In this document: piece by piece, positions 16,697-25,860 of the stretch
Position numbering within the stretch: position 1 is the stretch's first letter
Layout of the letters: each line of letters starts with the position of its first letter
The notes under the pieces: generated by a model
The model's database searches: none
What the model saw: the letters and a program-made list of their open reading frames with translations, nothing else
Told to the model about the DNA's origin: nothing
Assembly (NCBI RefSeq): GCF_019969725.1
Contig: NZ_JAHXYW010000015.1
Coordinates: forward strand, 56,316 to 120,315
DNA from: Neobacillus bataviensis
GTDB lineage: Bacteria; Bacillota; Bacilli; Bacillales_B; DSM-18226
Length of the DNA: 64,000 nt
Reading direction: 5' to 3'
Translations under genes and position numbers: made by a program

Positions 16697-17826
16697 TAAA
16701 ACGCCACCTCCAAATCAATCAGCTGGCTGCTTAATGCTGATAAAATGCTGCTTCTTGTGATTAATCCAGTTAATTGTTTAGCACTATTCACCACGGGCAA
16801 ATAGCCTATTTTATGCTCATTCATGGTTGCTAACACTGAAATTAAATTTGCATCTTGGGAAACAGAAAGAACATTTTGTTCCATAATCATTTCAATTGAG
16901 GTATTTCGATTAAGAAGTTGAATGCCTTTTAAAGTCACGAGTCCTTTTAGGACGTTATTTTTGTCGGTAACCATTAAACTGTCTACCTTATTGTCCTTCA
17001 TGATCTCAATCGCCTGTAAGACGTTTCTCATCGCTGTAATTTTTACAGGATTCTGAATCATAATATCCTCGGCCAATAATAATTCGGGATTATTCCATAC
17101 ACGTCGTTTCCCAATAAATCCCTCAACAAATTCATTAGCAGGATTTTTTAAGATATTTTCAGGTGTATCGTATTGAAGAATATCCCCATCTTTTAAAATA
17201 CAAATCTTATCTGCTATTTTAATAGCTTCATCCATGTCATGCGTAACAAAAATGATGGTCTTATTCCATTCCTTTTGCATTTGGAATAATTCCTCCTGAA
17301 GGGAGCTTCTTGTAACGGGATCTAATGCACTGAAGGGTTCATCCATTAAGATGATATCGGAGTTTGTGGAGAAGGCCCTGGCTACGCCTATCCTTTGCTG
17401 CTGGCCGCCGCTTAATTCTTTGGGATAACGATGCAAATATTCCTTAGGATCTAAACCTACCATTTCCAGCAATTCTAATGTCTTTTTTTCAATCGACGCC
17501 GGATCTTCACCCTTCAGTTTAGGAATCAATTCCAGGTTTTCTTTAATAGACATGTGAGGAAATAATCCTGTGTTTTGAATAACATATCCAACATTCCTCC
17601 GTAATTCAATCGGATTCATCTTAGAGATATCTGTCCCGTTTACAAAAATCTGTCCCGATGTGGGCTGAATAAGCTTATTGATCATTTTAAGCAAAGTCGT
17701 TTTACCGCATCCGCTTGGACCAATAAAAACGACCAACTGACCTGCTTCAATGTCTAATGAGAAAGTGTTAATAATGGTCTTTGTTCGATATTTCTTAACA
17801 ATATCTTTAAACTGTATCAATTTCAT
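16696..17826 (-). CDS. opuFA: osmolyte ABC transporter ATP-binding protein with CBS domains (OpuFA-like)
   Basis: A 376-aa ATPase of the betaine/proline/choline importer family. Visible motifs are Walker A GPSGCGKTT (about residue 34), signature LSGGQQQRIGVARAF (about 133), Walker B IILMDEPFSALDP and switch histidine in VTHDMDEA. The C-terminal CBS pair (about 250-376; VKITAMRNVLQAIEIM, LPVVNSAKQLTGLITRS) is the regulatory module that senses ionic strength or nucleotides in OpuA/OpuC-type ATPases. It is the first gene of the two-gene operon; the promoter region carries the bipartite GTGACAA/TTGTCAC element. It starts with ATG after GGGGGAATGAA on the minus strand. Confidence 0.88.
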   Translation of the reverse strand: MKLIQFKDIVKKYRTKTIINTFSLDIEAGQLVVFIGPSGCGKTTLLKMINKLIQPTSGQIFVNGTDISKMNPIELRRNVGYVIQNTGLFPHMSIKENLELIPKLKGEDPASIEKKTLELLEMVGLDPKEYLHRYPKELSGGQQQRIGVARAFSTNSDIILMDEPFSALDPVTRSSLQEELFQMQKEWNKTIIFVTHDMDEAIKIADKICILKDGDILQYDTPENILKNPANEFVEGFIGKRRVWNNPELLLAEDIMIQNPVKITAMRNVLQAIEIMKDNKVDSLMVTDKNNVLKGLVTLKGIQLLNRNTSIEMIMEQNVLSVSQDANLISVLATMNEHKIGYLPVVNSAKQLTGLITRSSILSALSSQLIDLEVAF

Positions 17827-17858
17827 TCCCCCTTTTTTGTTGAAACGTTACCGGTAAT

Positions 17859-17891
17859 GTGACAACCTAATGATAACACATAAGTTGTCAC
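17859..17891 (-). promoter_or_regulatory. bipartite BusR-like operator at the opuF promoter
   Basis: GTGACAA (17859-17865) and TTGTCAC (17885-17891) form perfect inverted half-sites separated by 19 bp. On the minus strand a promoter (TCGACA, 18-bp spacer, TATCAT) is interleaved with it: one half-site lies in the spacer and the other just after the -10. Widely separated GTGACA/TGTCAC half-sites are the published style of BusR operators, read by a tetramer; the matching regulator gene is about 3 kb away. Confidence 0.75.
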
Positions 17892-18079
17892 TTTGTCGAG
17901 TTCAAGAAAAAATTAAGCGCCGGATCAATCTTTCCAAAAGATTAGTCATTAAGTAAATAAGAGTTATTTTGGTTCCTCCTTCAGAGTGAACGAGTTGCCA
18001 AATGGAATAGCAGATAAGGTATTAAAAATGTTAAGATAAAGATAATAAAAAATTTTCAAAAAAAGGAGGAGAATGTGTT

Positions 18080-18763
18080 TTGAGCTTTGTCCGAGATAAA
18101 TTCAGTACGAAGTTTTTCTTTTTCCTCGTGTTTGCTTTTCTATTGATACATGTACCAATTATTGGGGATTATGTAAAAATAATTAACACCCTAATACATG
18201 AATCCGGTCATGCTTTGATTGCGCTATTAGGGGGAAATGTTGAAAGAATATCGTTGTTTATGAATTCCGAGGGGGCAACCTATAGTAATCAATCTACATG
18301 GATTGGCAGTTTTTTTACCAGTCTTGCGGGCTATACATTTGCTTCTTTTATGGCTTTCCTTTCATTTTTGCTAATCGGAAAGAAAAAACAAATACTCTTT
18401 ATTGATATATTGTTAGGTTTTATTTTTCTAAATTTGCTATTTTGGGTACGTAATCCTTACGGGATATTTTGGCTTTGTTCCTTTGCGGTCGCCTTTTTAA
18501 TTTTACTGATAAAAGGAAGTCCAGGTCTAAGAGATCATATTTTACTTTTGATTGCTTCGATTTTGTTGGTTGATTCCGTTCAAAGTGCTTATGAAATCTT
18601 AATTATTAGCTTAATTCAGCCCGGTGCGGCGGGGGATGCTGCAAATCTATCGCAATTGACGCATATTATTCCTGCACCACTTTGGGGGATTTTCTTCTTT
18701 ATTCAGTCACTGTGGTTTTGTTACTACGGATTGAAGAAAGGTTATTATAAACTGAAAAATTAA
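18080..18763 (+). CDS. M50-like membrane protein
   Basis: A 227-aa membrane protein with about six hydrophobic segments. HESGHALIA near residue 40 is an HExxH-like zinc motif (HESGH) in a membrane setting, as in M50 / peptidase-M50B-like proteins. The usual second M50 motif (NxxPxxxLDG) is not evident, so protease activity is uncertain. The start is TTG 18080, with AAGGAGGAG (18063-18071) 8 nt upstream. It is monocistronic and followed by a short GC-rich stem. Confidence 0.7.
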   Translation: MSFVRDKFSTKFFFFLVFAFLLIHVPIIGDYVKIINTLIHESGHALIALLGGNVERISLFMNSEGATYSNQSTWIGSFFTSLAGYTFASFMAFLSFLLIGKKKQILFIDILLGFIFLNLLFWVRNPYGIFWLCSFAVAFLILLIKGSPGLRDHILLLIASILLVDSVQSAYEILIISLIQPGAAGDAANLSQLTHIIPAPLWGIFFFIQSLWFCYYGLKKGYYKLKN

Positions 18764-18764
18764 A

Positions 18765-18785
18765 AAAGGAGGACGTGCCTCCTTT
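18765..18785 (+). terminator. short stem-loop after the M50-like gene
   Basis: AAAGGAGG, 5-nt loop, CCTCCTTT; only a short T-run, so a weak terminator. Confidence 0.5.
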
Positions 18786-18801
18786 ACTAATAAAAATACA
18801 T

Positions 18802-18927
18802 TTATTTTTGTAAATCTTTTTTCGTTATCTCACTTCGAATACCTGTTTCTTTTGAGAATTCAGTGTCTTGTTTTTTGTTGGCCGGATATTTATTTTTCCT
18901 CTCACGATTATCGTTGCGATTTGTCAT
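18802..18927 (-). CDS. small hydrophilic protein of 41 aa
   Basis: Short ORF with a very good ribosome binding site (GGGAGGG, 7 nt before ATG). The product is highly charged and rich in Lys, Arg, Asn and Glu (starts MTNRNDNRERKNK), with no hydrophobic segment. It resembles in composition the many small basic proteins of Bacillus spores and stress regulons, but I recognise no family. It is convergent with the M50-like gene. Confidence 0.6.
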   Translation of the reverse strand: MTNRNDNRERKNKYPANKKQDTEFSKETGIRSEITKKDLQK

Positions 18928-19071
18928 TTGAAGTCCCTCCCTTCAATACGGTCGATGATTATTTTGTACATGCGGATGTTTTTTACTCAAGTAGATTTGA
19001 AAAGCACATTGTTGGTAATAGTTAACATATGATAATACAATGACCGATGGATGAAGGGTGGAGTAATAGAA

Positions 19072-19557
19072 ATGAATATATTAGACGCGATTAATACACG
19101 AAGAAATATAAAAAAATTCAGACCAGTTCCAGTTAAGGAAGAGTTGATTCATTCGTGGCTCCAGGCAGCGGCAATGGCGCCTAATCATCGAATGACCGAG
19201 CCATGGGAGATTTATATTATTGGAAGTGAAACACGAGCAAAATTGAACCATAAAACGAATTTTGGGAATGCTCCTTTTTTGATGGCAATATTATCCAAAC
19301 GTGGTGCAACAAAAATTGAGTCTGAAGAAAATGCAATGGCAACTGCCTGTTTTGTCCAAAATTTTAATCTGGCTGCCTGGGCAGAGGAAGTAGGGACATT
19401 TTGGTCATCGATAGGAGCGAATGGAAAAAATCGAGAGACACTCGGAATTCCTGATAATTATGACCTCATTGGTGTTCTTGCTGTTGGCTACCCAGAAGAA
19501 ATACCAGCTCCAAAGCCAAGAACTTCGATTAATAGCAAAATAAAGAAGCTGCCATAA
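19072..19557 (+). CDS. nitroreductase family protein
   Basis: FMN-dependent oxidoreductase-like protein of about 161 aa. The family N-terminus (LDAINTRRNIKKFRPVPV), the flavin-phosphate segment (AAMAPNHRMTEPWEI) and a C-terminal GYPEE segment are visible. It is short for the family (usually 180-220 aa) and likely has a reduced cap region. The start at 19072 is chosen because GGGTGGAG lies just upstream; the in-frame ATG at 19051 precedes that site. The substrate is unknown. Confidence 0.8.
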   Translation: MNILDAINTRRNIKKFRPVPVKEELIHSWLQAAAMAPNHRMTEPWEIYIIGSETRAKLNHKTNFGNAPFLMAILSKRGATKIESEENAMATACFVQNFNLAAWAEEVGTFWSSIGANGKNRETLGIPDNYDLIGVLAVGYPEEIPAPKPRTSINSKIKKLP

Positions 19558-19565
19558 GAATAAAT

Positions 19566-19609
19566 AAAGACAAAGCCAACCCTTCATCTTATGGTTGGCT
19601 TTGTCTTTT
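19566..19609 (+). terminator. bidirectional terminator
   Basis: AAAGACAAAGCCAACC pairs with GGTTGGCTTTGTCTTT; it serves the nitroreductase (+) and nitronate monooxygenase (-) genes. Confidence 0.9.
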
Positions 19610-20579
19610 ATGTTAAAAGACTTTTATTTACTGACTCTTTAAACTCCAATGTAAGATTGTCGATGATTTTTTGGACAGGTAAAATTTCTTTAATTTCATC
19701 CACTCTTGCGCCAGCAAAAACTAACCCGTTTTCAACATCCCCATTCACTGAGGTAACGAGAGAATCTAGTGTGCAAAAGCGATAAGAACAATTTTTTAAA
19801 CAATCCTGACATTTAGCAATTTTTAATTTGTCTTGTCCGCTGATTAAGTTAGTAAAATGATTCTTTATCGCCCTCCCTTGTAAGCCAACGGTAGTTTTAA
19901 CCAGAACCAAATCATCCTTTTGGGCATTAACGTATTTTTGTTTAAAGGCTAATGGGGCATCACATTCTTCGCTGGCCACAAACCGTGTCCCCATTTGCAC
20001 CCCTGAAGCACCCATAGAAATTGCTTTTACGATATCGCTTCCATTCATAATGCCTCCTGCAGCAATAACTGGAATGGAAACCGATTCAATAACTTCTGGA
20101 AGTATGTCAAACATGGGGCGATCAGTTCCAAGATGCCCTCCAGCCTCAAACCCTTCAACCACTACTGCAGAAGCACCCAGCCTTTCAGAAATTCTAGCCA
20201 ATTTGGCTGAAGAAACAATCGAAATGACCGGAATTCCAGCTTGTTTTCCCCAGGTATACATATCCCTTGAAATTCCTGCGCCAGAGATAATAAAATCGAC
20301 CTTTTCTTCTAGGGCAGCTTTCATTTTTTCAGCAAAATCATTCATAGCAAACAAAACATTGACCCCTATATACCCTGTGTCTTTGATTAGATTTCTAGCT
20401 TTTTTAATGTGAGCACGCATTTCCGCAACTGAAATTCCTGTCCCAGAAATAATTCCAATTCCACCAGCATTTGCGACTGCTGATGCCAGTTTGCTCAAAG
20501 AGATACCTACACCCATTCCTCCTTGAAGAATCGGAACCTTTGGCATGATATGACCTATTTTGAGTTGTGGAAAGTTCAA
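19608..20579 (-). CDS. nitronate monooxygenase / 2-nitropropane dioxygenase family
   Basis: FMN-dependent TIM-barrel enzyme of about 323 aa that oxidises alkyl nitronates in characterised relatives. PILQGGMGVGISLSKLASAVANAG at the N-terminus is split here as PILQGGMGVGIS then LASAVANAGG. VVEGFEAGGHLG (about residue 157) and AAGGIMNGSDIVKAISMGA (about 196) are the flavin phosphate-binding elements. A cysteine cluster (CQDCLKNCSYRFC, about residues 261-273) is unusual and could bind a metal or be structural. The start is set at TTG 20579, preceded by GGGG at good spacing and matching the usual N-terminus; the in-frame ATG at 20597 is the alternative. Confidence 0.85.
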   Translation of the reverse strand: MNFPQLKIGHIMPKVPILQGGMGVGISLSKLASAVANAGGIGIISGTGISVAEMRAHIKKARNLIKDTGYIGVNVLFAMNDFAEKMKAALEEKVDFIISGAGISRDMYTWGKQAGIPVISIVSSAKLARISERLGASAVVVEGFEAGGHLGTDRPMFDILPEVIESVSIPVIAAGGIMNGSDIVKAISMGASGVQMGTRFVASEECDAPLAFKQKYVNAQKDDLVLVKTTVGLQGRAIKNHFTNLISGQDKLKIAKCQDCLKNCSYRFCTLDSLVTSVNGDVENGLVFAGARVDEIKEILPVQKIIDNLTLEFKESVNKSLLT

Positions 20580-20774
20580 TTCATAACCCCATTTCATTTG
20601 ATTTCTTTTATAACTACTTGTGAATCGTATCATTTTGTTTTTGAACTGTATGTGATGTTTGTTACCTGGTCATAAAGGCAGGTTATATTTCTTTTCTAAC
20701 AAAACAAAGTATAAGAACAAACTTCCGAAACCAAACTATACGTTATGGATAAATTTTTGAATGGTGGGGAAGAG

Positions 20775-22025
20775 ATGGTAAAACTTTTTACTGACATTGA
20801 TTTGGATGGACTTGGCTGCGGCTTGATCGCTAAGATTGCTTTTGGGGAAAAGGCAGATGTAGCATATTGCTCCTACCGAAATCTAAATCAAAGGGTGGAA
20901 GCATTTATTTCTAATTCAGAGAATAATGCAGAAGAAGTGTATATAACTGATTTAGCCGTCAATAACGATGTTGAGAAAAAACTGGCAGAAAGATTTCGGC
21001 AGGGGAAACATATTCAAATGATTGACCACCATGCGACCGCGATGCATTTTAATGAGTATACGTGGGCAAGTGTAAGGGCGGAGTATGAGACAGGTAAAAA
21101 GACTTGTGCCACCTCATTGTTTTATGATTTCCTTGTTGAACATGGAAGGTTAGAACGAAATACGGCTTTAGAGGAATTTATCGACTTGGTCCGCCAGTAT
21201 GATACCTGGGAATGGGATGAAAATGATAATATTAAAGCAAAAAGATTAAATGATTTATTCTATATCAGGAACCGCGAGCAGTTTGAAGAAGAGATGCTAA
21301 AAAGGCTGATAGAAAACAAAGATTCATTTGATCTGACTGAAACGGAAAATATGCTTCTTGATATCGAAGAGCAGAAGATAAGCAGATACATTCAGTCCAA
21401 GAGCAGACAAATGGTCCAAACCTTTGTTGGCGATTATTGTGTCGGAATTGTCCATGCGGAGCAATATTTATCTGAGTTGGGAAATGCATTAAATAATCTT
21501 TATCCGTATTTTGATATGATTGCATTATTGAATGTCGGAGGTAAGAAAATGGGATTTCGAACTATTCACGATGAAGTAAATGTAGCCGAATTTGCCCAAA
21601 AATATGGCGGCGGCGGCCATCCGAAAGCCTCTGGAGCGGATTTGACAGCTGAAGCATTTGAAACGTTTATTGTGAAAGTTTTTAATCTTTCTCCTCCTAA
21701 ACCAGATGCAGATCGAAATGAATTTAATGTGAAAGAAGCCTCCTATGGCAGCAGTTATCAGAACCATAAAGGGGAAATTAGTTTTATTCAGCCGAATGGT
21801 AATAGCAGTTATAGAGTATTCCATAATGGAGAGAAACTAAATCAATCATTCTTGTCTTATACAGAGGCTGAACGATTTTTAAAAAGAAACTACGCCTCTT
21901 GGCTCCGATATGACAAAGAATATCTTCCATTACTTGCAAAAAATCTCCAGATTTCATTGGAGGAAATAAAAGAAAAATATCCTGAAACTATTAGTAACAG
22001 GATTGTGGACATTATAAACATATAA
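20775..22025 (+). CDS. nrnB: DHH-family nanoRNase / oligoribonuclease NrnB
   Basis: A 416-aa phosphoesterase resembling YngD/NrnB of B. subtilis, which degrades 2-5-nt RNAs (and relatives hydrolyse pGpG or c-di-nucleotide products). DHH-domain motifs are visible: FTDIDLDGLGCG (metal ligands), TDLAV and DHH in MIDHHATA. The DHHA1 domain has the RNA-binding GGGGHPKASG near residue 287. A further ~110-residue C-terminal segment follows, also present in YngD. The start at 20775 follows GGTGGGGAAGAG; the upstream in-frame ATG at 20745 lacks a ribosome binding site. Confidence 0.88.
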   Translation: MVKLFTDIDLDGLGCGLIAKIAFGEKADVAYCSYRNLNQRVEAFISNSENNAEEVYITDLAVNNDVEKKLAERFRQGKHIQMIDHHATAMHFNEYTWASVRAEYETGKKTCATSLFYDFLVEHGRLERNTALEEFIDLVRQYDTWEWDENDNIKAKRLNDLFYIRNREQFEEEMLKRLIENKDSFDLTETENMLLDIEEQKISRYIQSKSRQMVQTFVGDYCVGIVHAEQYLSELGNALNNLYPYFDMIALLNVGGKKMGFRTIHDEVNVAEFAQKYGGGGHPKASGADLTAEAFETFIVKVFNLSPPKPDADRNEFNVKEASYGSSYQNHKGEISFIQPNGNSSYRVFHNGEKLNQSFLSYTEAERFLKRNYASWLRYDKEYLPLLAKNLQISLEEIKEKYPETISNRIVDIINI

Positions 22026-22053
22026 AAAGAGCTTGGGCAGCCAAGCTCTTTTT
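22024..22053 (+). terminator. bidirectional terminator after nrnB
   Basis: AAAAAGAGCTTGG pairs with CCAAGCTCTTTTT around a 4-nt loop. Confidence 0.9.
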
Positions 22054-22057
22054 ATGT

Positions 22058-23071
22058 TCATTTGACTATTTCAGATAAAATTTCATAAGAACGAAGTCGG
22101 GCTTGATGATCAAAAATTTGCGAATTAATAATCATTTCATCTGCCTGGGTTTCATCTAAAAAGGCTTGCAGTTTCTCCTTAACAGTTTTCGGTGAGCCGA
22201 CAATAGAGGTACTCAATCGGCCGGCTAACAGTGACTTTTCATAATCACTGCAAAGCGAATCAATATTTTCGACAGGAGGTTGGAGCTTTCCAGGATTATT
22301 TCGGATTAACGCTAGGAATTGCTGCTGCATTGACGTGGAAAGCCAGTTTGCTTCTTCGTCAGAATCTGCGGCAATCACGTTCACTCCCACCATGGCATAA
22401 GGCCTCTTAAGTACACCAGAAGGTTTGAAATTGCTGCGATAAAGCGCAAGAGCAGGCTTTGTGTATTCAGGAGAAAAATGACTAGCAAAGGAAAAAGGCA
22501 ATCCTAGTTGTCCTGCTAATTGAGCACTAAAACCGCTGGAACCCAATAACCAAATTGGGACATCCAATCCTTCTCCAGGAATGGCCTTTACATAATTTTT
22601 CCCTGATGGATTAAAGTACGCTCGGAGTTCACCAAGCTGCTCAGGGAAGTCATGGCCATCGCTTCGCCGGTCTCTTCTAAGTGCATGGGCTGTCAGCTGG
22701 TCTGTTCCTGGTGCACGGCCTAGTCCAAGGTCAATACGACCTGGAAAGAGAGATTCAAGCGTTCCAAATTGCTCGGCAATGATTAGTGGTGAATGATTAG
22801 GAAGCATAATCCCACCTGAACCAACTCGGATGGAAGTAGTGCCAGCTGCAACATGACCAATAACCAAAGATGTCGCAGAACTCGCAATCCCTGGCATATT
22901 ATGATGCTCTGCAAGCCAATAGCGGTTATAGCCCCATTTTTCAACATGACGGGCAAGGTCTAAAGTGTTCCTTAATGAATCAGCAGGACTTCCTCCTTCA
23001 ATGATGGGAGAAAGATCAAGGACTGAATATGGGATATCACTAAGACGTTTCATTCTATTTTCTTGATTCAT
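22058..23071 (-). CDS. LLM-class flavin-dependent oxidoreductase
   Basis: Luciferase-like monooxygenase of about 337 aa, group 1. The family signature is visible: [44 protein letters not shown] and [13 protein letters not shown]. These are strongly conserved in a group of bacterial flavin oxidoreductases of unknown substrate. The start is uncertain: ATG 23071 follows a weak AGAAG site; an in-frame ATG also occurs at 23053. It stands alone. Confidence 0.85.
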   Translation of the reverse strand: MNQENRMKRLSDIPYSVLDLSPIIEGGSPADSLRNTLDLARHVEKWGYNRYWLAEHHNMPGIASSATSLVIGHVAAGTTSIRVGSGGIMLPNHSPLIIAEQFGTLESLFPGRIDLGLGRAPGTDQLTAHALRRDRRSDGHDFPEQLGELRAYFNPSGKNYVKAIPGEGLDVPIWLLGSSGFSAQLAGQLGLPFSFASHFSPEYTKPALALYRSNFKPSGVLKRPYAMVGVNVIAADSDEEANWLSTSMQQQFLALIRNNPGKLQPPVENIDSLCSDYEKSLLAGRLSTSIVGSPKTVKEKLQAFLDETQADEMIINSQIFDHQARLRSYEILSEIVK

Positions 23072-23368
23072 ATTGTCAGCTTCTTTCATAAAAAACTTTA
23101 TTGGGTATTCACAATGAAATTTTATCAGTTCGTTGCTGCCTCTCAAAATGAAATGCCTGCCCCAACTTATTAAGGCTTAATTAAGAATAGAGTGGTAATT
23201 TAATCGTGGGTATATTTGATTATTATTTCAAAATTGTAATTCCCATGAAACATTATGTAAATCCGCTAAAATATTTCCGTAATGGTTTTGAGGTATCATG
23301 GATGAACAGGGTGATTTGGAAAATTTTTAATATACCTTTTTGAGTGAATTAAACTATGGGGTGATAAA

Positions 23369-24355
23369 ATGGGTTCAATTTCAAAAAGGAGTAAATATTT
23401 CGATAATGCCAAATTTATATTAATTTTTCTCGTTGTTTTTGGGCATCTCATCAGTCCTTTAAAGGAACACGATGGGATCCTTTTTACCTTATATTCCGCG
23501 ATTTTTTTATTCCATATGCCAGCATTTATATTAATCTCCGGATACTTCGCAAAAGGTTATAAAAAACCAGGCTACTTGAAAAAGTCTGTAAAAAAAATAT
23601 TAATTCCTTATTTTATTTTTCAATCCATTTACTCTGTTTATTATTATCTAAATGGACAGGAAGACAAATTGAATTTTGATTTACTCCATCCGCATTGGAC
23701 GCTATGGTTTTTAATGAGTTTGTTCTGCTGGAATTTATTGTTATATATCTTTGCAGAACTTAGATGGAAGGGTCTTGTGATTGCTATCGCTATCGGAATT
23801 GGGGTAGGTTATGTTGATCATATTGGCAGTTTCTTAAGCTTATCAAGGACATTTGTATTTTTTCCATATTTTTTAATGGGGTACTTACTAAATGGGAAGC
23901 AGCTAAAAAGGATTATCAGAGCAAAGTACTCACTTCCATTGGGGATCTTAATCATATCTGTAACCCTTTTATTGGTTGGATTTGGCTTCCCAAAAGATGC
24001 AGTTCCATGGCTGTTAGGTGATACATCATATGCAAACATGGGAGGTAAAGAGGTAACAGATGGGCTATTGCGAGGTCTACAATATGGTGTGACATTCATA
24101 GTAATGTTTGGGTTTTTAGCTCTCATACCTTCCACTCAGTTTAAATTAACGAAAATCGGAGAAAGAACCTTATATATCTATTTATTTCACGGTTTTATTA
24201 TTAAATCGTTTCAAACGTTCATTCCGGATGAGCGATTAAATTCCATATCAGGAAATTACCTTTTACTTTTCATCATTTCTTTCTTGATATGTAAAGTTCT
24301 TGGAAGTTATTTTATGAAAAAATATACGCAGCCTCTAGTTGAATTAAAAGTCTGA
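23369..24355 (+). CDS. acyltransferase 3 family membrane protein
   Basis: A 328-aa polytopic membrane protein with about ten hydrophobic segments. The N-terminal FDNAKFILIFLVVFGHLI carries the family His, and FLFHMPAFILISGYF follows near residue 46. It matches the acyltransferase_3 family, which transfers acetyl or other acyl groups to cell-surface sugars. There is no fused SGNH domain, unlike OatA. The acceptor is unknown. The start follows GGGGTGA. A terminator follows. Confidence 0.85.
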   Translation: MGSISKRSKYFDNAKFILIFLVVFGHLISPLKEHDGILFTLYSAIFLFHMPAFILISGYFAKGYKKPGYLKKSVKKILIPYFIFQSIYSVYYYLNGQEDKLNFDLLHPHWTLWFLMSLFCWNLLLYIFAELRWKGLVIAIAIGIGVGYVDHIGSFLSLSRTFVFFPYFLMGYLLNGKQLKRIIRAKYSLPLGILIISVTLLLVGFGFPKDAVPWLLGDTSYANMGGKEVTDGLLRGLQYGVTFIVMFGFLALIPSTQFKLTKIGERTLYIYLFHGFIIKSFQTFIPDERLNSISGNYLLLFIISFLICKVLGSYFMKKYTQPLVELKV

Positions 24356-24392
24356 TAGCCGAATGTGTTGATCACATTCGGCTAATTTTTTG
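24356..24392 (+). terminator. terminator after the acyltransferase gene
   Basis: TAGCCGAATGTG pairs with CACATTCGGCTA, followed by ATTTTTTG. Confidence 0.9.
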
Positions 24393-24397
24393 CCCAA

Positions 24398-24919
24398 TTA
24401 CAATCCAAGTAATGAACTAACGAAACTTTTCTTTTTTCTTTTGACTTTTCCGTTGTCCAGGACGAGTGGTTTATCTATTTGAGGCTGTCTTTTCATTTCG
24501 TTCACTTCTGTTTGAAGTTTTTCTACCAGGTGTGTTAATTCTTTTATTTGTTGCTGAAGTTCTTCAATTTCACGGCGATGCTGTAGAAGCTGGTAGGAAG
24601 CAACCGAATCTGCTTTTGCATGAAGACCCATTTCTAGTTTATTAACCTTTTCAAGCAGCTTTTCAAATGTTTCATTCTTCTCCGTAGTGTTAACTATACC
24701 TTTTCGAGTTATCTTCTTCTCTTTTACAGGAGCAATTTCTTGAATTAGTGTCCCGCTTTGCAGCTTTTCATGAATTTCTTGTAATACCTCAATGTCCTTG
24801 TCGTTAAAATGATAATGCCCTCGTTCATTTCGTTCCATTGGCAGGTCGAGCTGTTTTACCCAGCGTTGAATCGTACTAGTAGACACTCCTAATAATTTAG
24901 CGGCCTCGCTTGAATTCAT
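24398..24919 (-). CDS. racA: RacA-like chromosome-anchoring protein
   Basis: A 173-aa protein with an N-terminal MerR-like helix-turn-helix (AAKLLGVSTSTIQRWVKQLD, then LPMERNERGHYHF) that closely follows B. subtilis RacA ([20 protein letters not shown]). RacA binds origin-proximal DNA and anchors it to the cell pole through DivIVA in early sporulation. A long coiled coil occupies about residues 90-150 and a basic/hydrophobic tail ends in KKKSFVSSLLGL. The start is set at ATG 24919 because GGAGGG lies 7 nt upstream. It lies downstream of a second MerR/coiled-coil gene on the same strand. Confidence 0.82.
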   Translation of the reverse strand: MNSSEAAKLLGVSTSTIQRWVKQLDLPMERNERGHYHFNDKDIEVLQEIHEKLQSGTLIQEIAPVKEKKITRKGIVNTTEKNETFEKLLEKVNKLEMGLHAKADSVASYQLLQHRREIEELQQQIKELTHLVEKLQTEVNEMKRQPQIDKPLVLDNGKVKRKKKSFVSSLLGL

Positions 24920-24981
24920 ATCGAATCCCTCCAAAGTTAAAATTCTCGTAAACTCCGAACGACGAAATGATTCACAATCAA

Positions 24982-25860
24982 TTAAGCCCAGAATTTCCAC
25001 CATTTCTTTTCTTTGGTTGCTGCTACATCTCTAAAGCTTGTCAACATTTGTTGAAATGCTAATTCCCTTTGAGTAATTTCTTGACGGTATTGATTTCGTT
25101 CTTCGATAAAAAATTCACGGTCAATGGAAATAGCTTCAGCAAGGCTTGAGATTTCGTTATTGGTTACATCAACATAATGAGACAATTCGTCTGTGGTTTC
25201 GGAAAGTTGTTTTGAAAGGGTGAAAATTTCTTCAGTTGTTTCCATTGAAACGTTTGCAATATTATTAGAAAGGTATTGCAATGATTCTAGCGTATGTTCA
25301 GAAGCTTTTTCAATAGATTCTGAAAGCTGTTGAATATCAGATTGCGTGTTGGCTGATGATTTATAAATCGAATCGGAAATTGATTTGACAGTAGTTAATG
25401 TTCCGTTTTTAATTTCTTTTTTTACTTCCTCTAATACCTCTTTACGGACAACACTTCGGATTTCTTCTTTTACTTCATTTAAAAAATTTTGCGTATAGGT
25501 ATCCATTGCTTCGAAAAAAAGATTAGCATTATTTAATGGATAGTCCTCCGCAACCGCCGGCGTTTTCGGTTCTGAAATGACCTCTACAGAGATGATAGAG
25601 GGTTCTAAATCAGTCTCAGCAACATTTTCGGACTCTGGTTTTGGTTGTAGCGATTTGCGAATAAGCTCTTTACTTGCCTTTTTTTCTTGCATACTTTTAA
25701 TATCGAAAAGCAGGTTTATCTCCCTTTCCCCATAAATTCTTGCCCCTTGTTTTGTCCGGGGAATATCGAGTAACTCATTAAATTCTGTTTCCCACTGACG
25801 TAAGGTTCCAGGCGCGATATTTATTTTTTTTGCTGCTTCTTTTAAGGTATAGGTTTTCAT
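24982..25860 (-). CDS. MerR-type HTH / coiled-coil protein (RacA-like architecture)
   Basis: A 292-aa protein with an N-terminal MerR-like helix-turn-helix (LKEAAKKINIAPGTLRQWETE, ending GARIYGEREINLLFDI). An acidic linker and a long, mostly alpha-helical segment follow (about 120-280) with repeated SLS/ESIEKASEHT-like heptads. The C-terminus KEKKWWKFWA looks like a short amphipathic membrane-binding tail. There is no effector-binding domain, so it is not a classical MerR sensor. Its architecture parallels RacA directly downstream; a DNA-to-membrane tether is my inference. The start follows GAGAGGAA. Confidence 0.7.
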   Translation of the reverse strand: MKTYTLKEAAKKINIAPGTLRQWETEFNELLDIPRTKQGARIYGEREINLLFDIKSMQEKKASKELIRKSLQPKPESENVAETDLEPSIISVEVISEPKTPAVAEDYPLNNANLFFEAMDTYTQNFLNEVKEEIRSVVRKEVLEEVKKEIKNGTLTTVKSISDSIYKSSANTQSDIQQLSESIEKASEHTLESLQYLSNNIANVSMETTEEIFTLSKQLSETTDELSHYVDVTNNEISSLAEAISIDREFFIEERNQYRQEITQRELAFQQMLTSFRDVAATKEKKWWKFWA

